A DNA stretch of 64,000 bases from Micropterus salmoides. Taxonomy: Eukaryota > Chordata > Actinopteri > Centrarchiformes > Centrarchidae. The DNA lies in the NCBI RefSeq assembly GCF_014851395.1, contig NW_024044348.1, positions 26,012,676 to 26,076,675 of the forward strand. The letters are read 5' to 3'. Position 1 is the stretch's first letter; each line of letters begins with the position of its first letter. Below are positions 48,389-60,500 of the stretch, piece after piece. Both the position numbers and the translations under genes were made by a program. Under the pieces are notes generated by a model. The model did not search any database, was not told the DNA's origin, and worked only from the letters and a program-made list of their open reading frames with translations.

Positions 48389-49471
48389 GGAAAACAAAAA
48401 GAGATCAGAACAATTGGTTGATTTCAGTGGCATGAATTTATTATTGTTAGTGGATCTGGAAAGCTGGGTGATCCTACAGTTCCCACATGGAAATTTTCAG
48501 GTCACGCGTACCTACAGTCAAAGAGGTTGTTGCCATCACTGCTAACATGAAATGTTATGTGTCATTTGTGCTTGAAGTGACAGATGGGTGCAGCATTAAA
48601 GAAATAGATTAAGAAGAAGATGAAGGAGGGGGGATAATTCTAAGTGTAAGGTTAATGTCAAAGAAACAGAGGAAAAGAAGAGAGAAACAGAAATGTTAAA
48701 AAGCCCGGGCTAGAAGCTAGCAAGCAATGCAAACCAGACAGAGCAAGCAAAAGACAGATGCAAATCAGAACAAGAGAGATGAGTGTAATAGCGAAATAGT
48801 GGGTAGGGGGAGATGAAAAGAACAAGTGAAGTGCAAGTGAAGTGATACAGAGAGAGAGAAGATGGAGAATCCTCAGATGCATGCCTACACCCTGCCATGA
48901 TCAGAGTATGCACTGGATGATTTATTTTCCCTCTCCAATATTGAGTCCCAAAAAAAAAAAAAAAAAAAAAAAACCTTCATTCTATTAAACTACTGAGGGC
49001 TTTATTTTGAAAGGAGAATATGATTGTGGGTGTGGATGTGTGGGGGCAGAAGGACTGGCCATCAGATGTGGCAATAATGCAACTAAAAACGTCCATCCTT
49101 ATCTTTACTCTTTTTTTCCTCTTTGATTGCTGTTCTGTTCTGTTTTTCCCTCCTTTCTATAAAACGTGTAATAAATACAAAGATATGATGAAGAAACTCT
49201 TGCAGCCACATTTACTAAGCCTTTGTTTCTGGATTGATATGCACTTTTCTTAATTTTGCATTCATTTGAGGGACAAAAAACGATACTGATAAGATATAAG
49301 TGTGACAAGTGTGATACAATTTGTGATGGTTTGGATTTTTTGAAAGAAAGAAAGAAAAGTTGTGGTCAGAAATGTAAAAGTTACAAGGATATATAATTGC
49401 TCATATGATGCCAATAGACATTTGAATAATTTAGTTGAAACCGAACTACAGCAAAAGTTTTGTAATGCTAT
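48389..49471. other. Gene-free stretch
   Basis: A poly(A)24 run lies at 48950-48973. I see no element ending there that would make it a retroposon tail. No gene is recognised. Confidence 0.45.
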
Positions 49472-49640
49472 ATCAGAATCAGAATCAGAAGAAGCTTTGC
49501 CAAGTAGTGTTTTACACATACGAGGAATTTGCTGTGCTACACATAGACAAACATAAAATTTACATAAATAGATGCAGAAATACAAATATGGAACAAACAA
49601 ATGCAAGTTATATAAGAATAATAAAATAATAGAGAAAAAT
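49472..49640. repeat. Dispersed teleost repeat with TCAGAA tandem start
   Basis: Three ATCAGA/TCAGAA units, then AGCTTTGCCAAGTAGTGTT and CATACGAGGAATTTGCTG, match the common fish repeat whose consensus has AGAATCAGCTTTATTGGCCA-type sequence. The class is not assigned and the right boundary is uncertain. Confidence 0.55.
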
Positions 49641-49764
49641 AATGCATTACTTCGGTTTGTGTTGTGCAGACGTATTGCAACAGAAGAGAATACTGTGTAC
49701 ATACATATATAAAATGACAATATAAAAATATAAAACAACAACGATTAGCAATTAACAACAAACA

Positions 49765-49928
49765 TGTTCAATGTGAAGAGAAGGGGATATTTGTTCTCTG
49801 CATTTAACCCGTCCTTTAAGAGCAGTGGGCTGCCATTGTAAGGCCTTTGGCATGGGTGGTGCTGGACTTGATCCGGCAACCCACCAGTTTCCAAGCCAAG
49901 TCCTAACAGACTCAGCTACTGCCGCCCC
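49765..49928 (-). mobile_element. tRNA-derived SINE
   Basis: On the minus strand it starts GGGGCGGCAGTAGCTGAG, with an A-box-like TAGCTGAGTCTG and a B-box-like GGATCAAGTCC, the expected spacing of a tRNA head. The tail has CAGCCCACTGCTCTTAAAGG and GGGTTAAATGCAGAGAAC, a module shared with the SINE at 58432-58732. No clear target duplication is seen. Confidence 0.7.
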
Positions 49929-50230
49929 ATTCATTTAATAATTATTTGTATTTTGGCATCACTACATTTAGATTTTTTAAAATCCAATTTAATGTTTGTA
50001 ATTGTGACCCTGACGGTCTGCGGAGAAAGCATGCTGCCATTTTAATCTGTGTGTGTGTGTGTGTGTGTCAACACAGACAGCAAAATGACAAATTGTTGAA
50101 AAGAAGAACGAGAGGAGTAATGATGGAACAATAATGCCACATGTGTACTGTAGACCGCGCGTGTGTGTGTGGTGATGAATCTCTCATTGTGACAGTGGGG
50201 CCGGCAGCAGCGAATGTCCTTCTGGGTGGG

Positions 50231-50234
<4 letters not shown>

Positions 50235-50274
<40 letters not shown>
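50235..50274. repeat. (AC)n microsatellite
   Basis: About 20 uninterrupted AC units. A complementary (GT)n tract lies about 170 bp upstream at 50045-50068. Confidence 0.95.
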
Positions 50275-50276
<2 letters not shown>

Positions 50277-53037
50277 AGACACATATACACAGATGGAAAC
50301 GACCACACTAATGGATCACCCCTGTCTGCACGCAATCCGCCACAAATAATGATGAACCACCCCTGCATTAAACTATTTTACACAATGCTCAATTCATTAC
50401 TTCTCTCTCTCTCTCTCTCTGCCTCTCTCTGCGGGTATAGGTGAGCTAATAAAGGTATGATATTTCTCCTCTACCGGCACAATCATAGTTTTTATCCATT
50501 AGTAGGATATTAGGATGGGGAATGAGGAAATGTTGGAGGGAGGGGATGGGATGGAGAGGGAAAAAGACATTCAAATTGGTTTAAAAGCATTGCCACTGTA
50601 AAAAGTAACAGCAGTCCCAGGTAGCAAATATAGTTTTGCTAAGAAGGCAAGGGCCAGCCTCTGGCCTTTTCAGGTCCTAGGTGAGCTTTAAGTTTGACGC
50701 TCCCCTCCATAACTTCATCAACATTTTAGTGTCACACAGATGAGATCAGCTCAAAGTGCTTTAATCACATTATAGAATCTTTAATATTTAATCATGTTAC
50801 AGAATTAGCCTTGTGGGTGTGACAGGGAATTTTAATTGTCTTGATGACAAAAACTGCAAAAATAAGGCCTAGAGTGAAAATACCCTGAATTATCCTATGA
50901 AGAAGCTTCAATAAAACTTTGAGCTTAGTAGTTTATTAAATGCTAAACTCACTTTGTATTCATCCTTGTGCTAAAGTTTAAAACAAAGTTTATTCTGAAT
51001 ATTTGTAGTTATCTAATGATTCACATAGCTTGCTTTTAACTGTAGTGGGCTATGGGAATGAGAGTTATATTATAGGAATATTGAGAGTTAAATTAACACC
51101 TTCCACCTATTTAAAAAGGGCACAACTAGCCACATCCCCAGTATATATATACATTTAGTTTTTGGGATAGGAATTTGAATTGGCATAAATTTGGCATACT
51201 GTATTGTCATTAAAATCAGAGCCAGTACAATGTTTGGATCTTTGCAAACATTTGGATCTGGACATTGTTAAATGCTGATCTATAGTTTGCACCGGGTGCC
51301 AACTGAAAGTAAGCTATACCAAAAAACTAAAAATAAGCTTTGCAGGCTGTATCTTTTTCCTTGTTTGCTGATGCTCTAGGCTGGCCTGGACCAAAATAAC
51401 GTACAATCATCCATCATACAGTCATACATGTGAGCTGAACATGTTTTTGGTGCTAGGCTTCAATATAATTGATCCTCAAAGACAATTTCATCATTAATCT
51501 TATGCCAACTAATCACAATTTTTCACTTTGTTATTTTACATTTAATTTCTTCTTTTTATTTAAACTGCATAGAGACTAATAGACCAACAAATCCACACAA
51601 TTCAACACATTAACTTGGTTAATTAGTGGAATGTTTCAGGAAATACAATCAGCATAATTTCTTTGGTTTAGACAAAATCAAGATGTTGTGTGTTACCTTA
51701 AGTGTATCAGGCTGTTTAAAAATATGACAATAGAAGGTAGAATGATTTGATAATGGCTGAGAGAAAACTCCTTTTTTGTCTAAAATATATTTTCCAGCTT
51801 CACTTTGCTTAGTGTGAGAGGGAAGAGAAGAAAGAGTCATTATGGTTTTCAATTAAGTGATCCCTGGGCAGAGAGGGATGCGTCAGAGTGGGGGAATTAA
51901 TGTGCTGCGGACAGATGTTTAATAATAATGGCCGAACTGGTCCTGCCGAGAAACACACATTCCATCAGCTGCACCCTACTGTGGCTACAGGAACACACAC
52001 ACACACACACACACAGAAACACCGAGAGAAACACACAGACAAGCCCACATACACTGACACACACAATAATGATTCATACACACGCACTCTGCAGAGCAAT
52101 GTGTGACAATCTCACATACACATTCACCCATAGACACTGGGAACTGGTGTGTATGTGTGTGTCTTTATGACCAGCGCTGGCCACAGCGCATATGGCCCTC
52201 ATTTAGGAACAATGGGCATGGAGAATGACTGGTTGGATGAGCTTCCTGACTGTGAGAGGTGACTGGAGGCATGTTAAATGACATGCCCCGTATGGAGAGA
52301 TGGAGCGAGAGACAGAGAGAGAAAGAGAGAGAGATGTCTACATGGTTAATCCTGGATAAGGAATGGTTGCCTCGCTGAGCAACAAAAATGTTTTGATTGA
52401 GAAGGGAGAGAGGATGGGGAAAGAAAAAGGAAGGTGAGGAGGCACAAAAGGGGGAGATATCCAAAGAGCTGAAAGGGGAGGAACTTGATGGAAGAGTTTA
52501 TTACAGGAGTAGAGGGACGTGGAGAAGATGGTGGTCAGCTGGGTCTAGAAGTGGGTCATTAGACAGTGTGTAAACAGCATGTCTTTTTATGAAGTGCTCT
52601 CTCTCTCCTTGTTGTGTGGTTCTCTCACAGATACACTGCTGGTGACACCTAATCAGTGTTGTGGCAGGACGAATGGCTTCCAGCCGTCCTTACAGTCTTG
52701 TCAAAAACAACACTTCCCTAAAAACCTCTCTGTCTCTCTCACTCACATGCGCTGTTCATACCTTCTTGTCACAACAACATTTCTCCGGTAATTACCAGGG
52801 TGGCCGCCCTCCTGCCGCTCCTCGATGGATGGGCTGAGCCACCATGGGTTCGCCCCTCCAGCCATAACTCTACCTAGGACGTCTGCCTACTGCTCTTCAC
52901 CACTGTGGTGGCCCTCAGACAGCAAATTGGCCTGCGAGAAAGACAGAGAGACAGAAAAATATACTTAAACAAGAACACAGCCTGGCTCACAGAGAAGTAG
53001 GAATGCTAGTGCACAGACATGAAAGACATGGAGATGG

Positions 53038-53040
<3 letters not shown>

Positions 53041-53081
<41 letters not shown>
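53041..53081. repeat. (CA)n microsatellite
   Basis: About 20 uninterrupted CA units. Confidence 0.95.
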
Positions 53082-53083
<2 letters not shown>

Positions 53084-54104
53084 TCACTTTCACTTTTTTA
53101 TTTGTCATTTGCCAGTCTCAAAGGAGTAATTTATAATACAGACAGTCTTTTCTTCTGACCACTGGCCAGACAGATATCTTTCCTCGCACAGATACACAAG
53201 TGCACACACATACACACACCCACCCTGCTGAGGTGATCATTTTGACAGGTGAATATGGCTGAAGAGCAGTGGAGGAGTGACGAGGAGGGGAAATGAGGAT
53301 GGAAGCGTGGGGAGAAATAAACTGATAACTGATGAAGGGTGATAACGTCAGGAAAGCAGGAATATGGATGGAAGTAGTGAGGCAGCTGGCAGATCAATAC
53401 TCAGATCCACAATCTGCATCCAGAGAGCAGGCATTTTATTAATGTCTTCTCTGGGATTTTTCCCCCTCCCATTCTTATATTATTTACACTGTATTTCTGA
53501 GTTACTACAGTAGATAAGGTGGAGGAAGAAGCAGAGGAAGAAATAAACAAGATGGCATGTGGTGTATTTCAGTAAGTGCATCTGAACTAGTAAGGACACC
53601 AAAGGAATTTTGGTGTTTATAATTTATTATGGAGACTAGCAAATGGTAAATAAGGCTTTTTCTAGATCATACTTTCATCCCATAAAAATTTGTTTAGGCC
53701 ACAAGAATATATGTTAATATAAACTTTAATGGCAACAAAATAAAAACATGGCAGTTAACAATTACTCATTGTTTATTAAACTCTTAACAGAAATGTGTAG
53801 GCCTAATGCTATATCATATTTTCCCCCCACTTACAACAGGATTATACATTTAGACAGAAAGTGAAATCTAAAGGGTACAGGAGAGGTGCTTTATCATGTA
53901 CAAACACTCCAAATGATTAAAACAAAATCATCCCCCAAAATTAACCTCACAAATAATGTCATGGACACTTGGACATCAACTGTTTTTAAATGCGTCTTTT
54001 TTGTTAGACTATAGAGTGGGGTTAGCACTATTCACTGGGTTGAGAACAGAAATCCTACTTTCTAGCTGCTTTGAACGCATCTCCACCACCTTGGGAAACA
54101 GGGT

Positions 54105-54118
54105 GTTGTCAAGACAAC
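54105..54118. promoter_or_regulatory. X-box-like RFX-binding palindrome in the SPATA17 promoter
   Basis: GTTGTCAAGACAAC is a perfect 14-bp palindrome placed 24 bp upstream of the SPATA17 start codon. It fits the ciliary X-box consensus RYYNYYATRRNRAC at 13 of 14 positions (A instead of T at position 8). Compared with the classic GTTGCCATGGCAAC site, each half has one C/G to T/A change. RFX factors drive axonemal and sperm-flagellum genes through such sites near the start. Function here is inferred from sequence and position. Confidence 0.65.
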
Positions 54119-54142
54119 AGGTAAACTCTGGCCCGAGTAGAC

Positions 54143-54210
54143 ATGGCGGAGGTGCTGAAAATAAAAAGTGAGGTCGAAGAGTTTCAAAGGGAATTCTTCC
54201 ACAGAAACAG
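54143..54210 (+). CDS. spata17: SPATA17 coding exon 1
   Basis: Codes for residues 1-22 plus two bases of codon 23 and ends at donor CAG|GTAATA. The ATG has G at +4. The 5' UTR start cannot be seen; an upstream ATG at 53956 opens a different frame. Confidence 0.85.
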
Positions 54211-54554
54211 GTAATAGTGTAATAGGTAGTATCATAGTATAATATTCAGATATGAACCACCATTGTGGCGCATGGCAGTCAAAACCAAACTTACACCAAT
54301 TAGCTAGCTAACGTGACTCGAGACGTCATCTAACGCTCGTGTCATGCTTTTGTTAGTTATACTGGCTAACTTAACTAGCACCGTGTTTGTGCTTAGAGTT
54401 AACTATCACTGACTCCATACTTACCAGCAAACAGCCGTTGCTAGTTGCAAAAAACGGTGTTAGTGCAGACAACTGAGATGTTTGTCGTGTTATTAGCAAA
54501 GACAGTGCTTTGTGTACGTAAAGTACAGATAGGTATTGTTTACCTGGTTATATG

Positions 54555-54588
<34 letters not shown>

Positions 54589-57500
54589 CACAGTGAGATA
54601 TTGAAGCTACAGTAAGTTTATGCCTACAGTGTTATTTTTATGTGTCTGTGTTAGTCAAGCTGAGGAGAACAGACAGAAGGAAAACCAGGCAGCCACCCGG
54701 ATTCAGAGCTGGTTCAGAGCCTGCAAGGTGCGGGCGTATCTCAGGTATAATGTGTATGTGTGGTGAGTCCAATTTGAGTCTGTAAACCAGAAAAATAGAC
54801 GTTTTTTACTCCTTCATATGCCATAGGCATAAAAGCATACACGTCTTAATATTTTATATACCAATTTGAGGTTTGAATTTTCCTTCAGGGGTTGAAAAAC
54901 ATTCAGGCAGCATTCTAAGAGTTAATTTCAAGGGAAACCCTGATACTAGCTCACTCTCATAATTATCCCACTTCTAGAGCTTTGCAAATGGCCTCCAGGA
55001 ATAAATGTGGCTTGCACTCTGTGCTCTTTCTCACACACAGAGAAATAAATGTCTCTATCTCCGTGCTTGTTCCTATACTGTGACCCCAGCACCATTCTGC
55101 AGGGTCAGCAGACAAACTTCCAGACAGTAGGTTAATTCAGATTACTTTAGTTAATTGATCAATGCATTAAGTGGATAATTAGCAACAATTTTAGCTGCCT
55201 AAGTGCAACTCCGGGGTTGTGCTATCCCCACTATAAGCATTGATTTTCTAGGCATATGAATGGCCTTTTGGAAATTGATGGCCTCATTGGAGGCAGAGAA
55301 TCACAGTGGACTTGCATTTAGAGTATGTTTGAAGATGAATACAAATGTGTGCTGCTGACTAAAGGGGGTGAAAGGCTCATCAGACATGATCGAAAAGCCT
55401 GGAGGAGCAGAAATGTTCTGTGTGTGTGTCTTCGTGAGAGAGTGTGTTTGTAAGCATAATGTTTCCCTGACCTTTTAATTGAAGTCCTTTACAAAACAAC
55501 ATTTTGTATGCAGAAAAAAAACCCACTCTTGTCTTTATTGTTTTAAAAAAACAGAGATTATAGTTTATTATAGCAGTAGTGGCTTTAGAGAGTTTTGTGA
55601 TTAAATTAATAAAAAATGCATTACATACAGGAATGCAATTCTTTTAGCTTTTAGTTTTTTTTTTATTTAAAGCTCCCTCATATTTCTAGAAGGTTTTAAT
55701 GTTCTTGCTTTTTAGGTTTTAGATTTCTTGTATTCAATTAGAAAATTTCTGAGCATAAACCGACTACCTAAAGATCAAACAAAGAAATCCACAATTTAAT
55801 TTCCTTCCATATGTATCGGAATAACTTTTTTCAGTGTTTTGCTTCATTTCAACTACTAAAACCTATCCAACCCTGTCCTCAAAATGACTTTTTTTTATAC
55901 AGCCATCTGCACAAGAAGGCAATCATTATACAGAAGATATGGCGGGGCTTCACAGCAAGGGCACGTTTCAGACAAATGGTGAAGGTAAGCCAGCGCCTGG
56001 AACAGCTATAGATATATTGATTATGTTATGATAGCATGCATTAGAATTCAATTGCTATATTCCTGAGTCCCTGCGTCTGACCTTAAGAGATATAATTCAC
56101 TCATTACACATTGGGAAATTAGCACTTAGGAATATGATGCAGTATGATAAGGAATTTCATCTATATCACAACTCCTGGGATATGCGTGGAAAGACTGTGG
56201 AGAGGAATAGAAACAAGGAAAGAGTAGAGGAGTTTGTGCGCATGGTCTGTGTGTGTGGGGTGTGTGTGTGTGTGTGTGTGTATGTATGTGCTTTAGTAAA
56301 ACAAGGCTCCATTTTCAGCATATTGCCTCCAACTGCTTCTTAATTGAACAGATTGTTGATACCGGATCCAATACCCAGTGCTCTCACGTATAATTTTCCC
56401 CTGGATTGAGTTTTGTAAACGTATCACAACAAGCTATTTATCATGCCTGTAAATTGACTGTTTGCTAAAGCATAACTGCCAGCCACCGTTTGGGAGGCGT
56501 TCAAGAAATGGAGGAGGGGTGGGGTGGAGGGGGGTGGATGGTGGGGGTGGGGTTGAGGGGTGTTGAAATAAACGATGAAGGATGTGTCATAACACACATA
56601 TGGGCTAAAAAGAGGCTGTTTGGTCTCATTTGGAAACAGACGAGTACTAATTAGAATCACTCAAAATCACCACAGTGCACTATTTTAAATCAGCCCTGAG
56701 AGATTCTATTTTTTTCCCCTCTCTCTCTCTCACTCCTTCTCTCTGTCTTTTTCTCTCTCACTCTTGTGGACCTTATCATGTGTAATGTGACGTGCACAAA
56801 GCTTCATCTCAAAACATCAAGCTGAATTTACAACCTCCTTTCAAGTCTTTGTCTTCCTTCCCCTTTCCCTCCGCCGTGTCGTTATTAAAATAGACGTGCT
56901 GAGATATGAATCCCCTTTTATTGCCGACTCTCCAGTTTGCTCCTGAAATGTGCCCCCAGTGGTCGGCCGGCATGTTTGGTGTGCGACGGCTCGTTGAGTG
57001 CGCCGCTGAATATTCTCTGGCCTTTTGTTTGTCACTTCTGGCAGTGCTGTCATTGATTATGAAATCCAGAGGAGAGCGTTTGGCCGTCATACATCTCCAT
57101 TAGCTCGCTGCTTGACTACCATAGATTTTCTTGGCCCTTGTCTGCGTTGGTGTATTAAGAGAGTACCGTCCTCCCCTTGATACAAAGCCCCGCTAACCAC
57201 TCTCTCTTGCTCTCTCTCTTTCCTCTCTCCCTTTCTCTCTCCATCCTACTGACATTTTCCTCTTGTTCCTCTTGTCTTTCTTGCTTTCCTTCCCTCCTTT
57301 TCTGCCCCCTTCCTTCCCCTCTACAGTGGCCCTATCTGTGCTGCCTCTGTGCAATGTATTATGTATAAAGAGCTCTTTATCTTTGACGCCTGCTGTGGAC
57401 AGATCAGAGGGCTGGGAGACAAGATGTAACGCCATCTTTTCCTTTGTGTTCACAGGCGGCATATTTTATCATGAAGATGAATTTCTACGAGGAGATGGCG

Positions 57501-60500
57501 GTCAGGGTAAATATCACCACAGTGTCTTGTTTTAGCAAATGGAGCGTCGTGGTGGGGGGACACTCTGTTTCTCTGTGTGTCTGCTGTGAATGGGAGGCCC
57601 CATGAATTGCAGCCTGTAAGCACTTCATCTCACCACTTCATCGCAATGACTGTCCATCATAGCAACTTTTTAAATCTTATAATGCAGTGTTTTTTCCCTA
57701 CTTTTGATGTGGCATATTGTTGACATTCCAGCACAATTCAATTGCATACGTAATTTAGGCCTATTAAAATCAGGTATAATAAACAAAAGAAAAAACAATT
57801 TTTAGGAATGCATTTATATATGCTGTATATATTTTGGATTTTTCCTCAGCGCTCATGCCCATCAAAAGTTCCCTTTCTCCCCTCAGCAGCTACTAATGCT
57901 CAACTCATAAATCACACCACCATGGCTGTGACTGATGTTCTGGCACTTTTACACAAGGATATTGCACAGAAACCCTATATTTTTACAATTCCATATAGCC
58001 TACTCTTTTGGCTAACAGTTTCACTCTGCCTAAACCATTAAAGTGTTTTATAGGCCTACAAAAGATCCACTTGTGTTTATTGAAGAGGGTGTGTCACTAT
58101 CCAGCTGGACAGAGATGACTGCAAAATTTTCATATTGGTGGAAAAGCTTGGAAATTGAGGGCTTCAAGTTTTACACTTAATAGAAACCCAAACAAATTTG
58201 AAGTTGACCACCCTGTCATTTCAATAAATGTCACATAATAAGAGAAATAATAGATTCTGGGGTAGTGTTTGACCCAGGTACTTTAACGTTAGGGGTCTTG
58301 ATGTCTGCATGTAGAGCAGAGCAGGAGCTTCTGAAGTTAGAGAAAAGAGACCTTTTTTACCCATATAAAATAACCACAGTTTCCGAAAGGAAGCAATAGG
58401 AATTTTAATGGAAAATGAAATATATGTGAACAGGGCATCCAAGTGGCTCTGTGGTTAGGAATTCAAGAAAGTACTGGGTTTGAAAACCCACAAGGGCCAA
58501 ATGAGGCTCTTCTGTGCAGAGTGCATTTTATTCTGTGTGCTTGTCTGGGTTTTCTCTTGGTGCTTCACTTTTCTCCCACCACATAAGACATACATGAAGG
58601 TTTTAGGAACACTCCTGCCACTGTCCTTGACCAAGGCTTTGGCCTCCCTGAGCGCTGCACTGTGTACTGCCCACTTCTCCTAAAGAAATATCATTGGGCA
58701 AATGCAGACACAAATTTGTAACACATAAAAAGGTTCAAACTTGTTATGAATAATGAAAGGATACTGTGAAATATCTCGTTTTTTTTTAATAATGCCCCCT
58801 CAGGGTACCCCCGGGGTCTTAAAAGTAAGTAAATTTCATTACCAAAGTATTAAATTTCGAGCGCTAATGGAACAGCAGAGCTGGAAGACCCACTGAAGGT
58901 TACTGGTCAGTGAATGATACAACAGCAACGGAGAGACAAGTGTGTATGAGACGAGGACGGGTCTGTGTGTCAGCGTTGCGCCGCTGTTGTAGGCCAACGT
59001 TATGTGAATGGAAACATCAAACTAACGCACAATAAACTTACATCACCCAGATGCGCCGATCACGGGAACGAAGGAAAAACAAACTGGAGCCCAACTCCTT
59101 ATCCCCGCTGCTTTCAAGCCAATACTATATAATACTATATTTCAAACAGCCTTTAGATGCTTTAGAAAAACAGAACAGGATGAATAATCACTGAAGCAAT
59201 TGGCATATTATATTACATTACCTACAATTTGTTTGTATTTTTGATTTCACCCCTTAAGAGTTCTTAGTGCACAAATATTGGATTCATTTCATAGGTGTCA
59301 TTTATGCTGTGGATACTGGGGACATGTCTCCATCACTTTTTTTAAAGCATTTGTTAAATATGTTCTGAAAAATGGCTTGCAACAAGAAATGTTAAAAAAA
59401 AACAAATAAAAATACTTTGAGAAAGGTTTATTTGCATTGCATGTTTTCTTAAATAAGAAAATGCAATTTAAAGATAAAAGAAACAAATGTGCATTGTTCA
59501 AAAAAGTTTACGCAAAAAAAATCTGAATCACTTTATTTAAATAAAGACAATTCTACCATAAATTTGTGCAGAAAATGTCTCCAGAATGCAGGAAATTAAG
59601 TGTTTAGTGCTCAAGATTTTCTAGGGGACCCCCAGACCCCCATTTAAATATATTTCAGCATTGAATCTTCATCAGAAGGTGTTAAAATATCTTCTTATCT
59701 TGTTCTCGTGAACCCAATATTGTGAATTGTGTATGTGAGCTAAGTGTATCGTCACACCCCTAATCTGAACCCTTATGTCCCCACCACTTTTCAACAAAAA
59801 GTGACATCCTTGATTCATCTTATCTTATCAAAGTACAAACACACCCCAAGCTATAGTGTGTTAAATATGAATGTATTATAATAAAATGTTTTATTAAATT
59901 TATGTAACTTTGTAAATAATTTTCTCGGGCTTAAAATGAATAAATAATAATTTTAAACAGCAGTGAAGTTAGTATTAAATTTCTCCGGCAAAGTATTGGC
60001 AAGACAGAGAGTGAAGGGCCTGTACTCGCAGACCATCTTATACCAAAGAAATATTCAATGTGTAAATAGAGAGAAAGAGTGAATGGGGGAAAATAAGGAG
60101 AAACAATCATCTGAGAATCCCCTTGTGACACTTCCTTTGAATCAATTTAGAATCTTTTCTTTTTTTTCTCTCCCCTCCTGTTGTCTTTATCATGGCGTGG
60201 TAGCTAACAGAGGATAATGTATTAGGGCCATAATAGAAACCAGTGTTTACATGCCGCACCTCGGATTTGTATTAGATTCAACAGCATCGATTGCACTAGT
60301 CAACAAAGGTCAGCAAGAACTCGGGAGGCGGCAATTACTTTATTTAAAATTATCTATTGACTGGCAGATCAATGCTAATTCTTATTTTGCTCTTTGTTGT
60401 TTTTCCCCATCCTCCACTTCTCCTCCTTTCCTCTCTCCCCTCTTCTCATAGTGTGATTATTCTTTTACCTGCCATTGTTTTAATCTCCTAATTAGTCTGA

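Larger units (their letters stand above)
49929..54104. other. Gene-free stretch upstream of SPATA17
   Basis: Microsatellites occur at 50045-50068 (GT), 50235-50274 (AC), 50401-50420 (CT), 51990-52014 (AC) and 53041-53081 (CA). A repeat-free CpG-bearing block lies at about 52780-52935. No exon of a divergent neighbour gene is recognised on the minus strand near 53,000-54,100. Confidence 0.45.

Noticed and set aside
48950..48973. Poly(A)24 considered as the tail of a processed retrogene
   Set aside because: The sequence to its left shows no exon-like coding or SINE head, and no flanking duplication is visible.
49262..49741. 159-codon minus-strand open frame
   Set aside because: It is dominated by Phe/Tyr/Ile from AT-rich DNA and crosses the dispersed TCAGAA repeat. 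No domain or splice context supports a gene.
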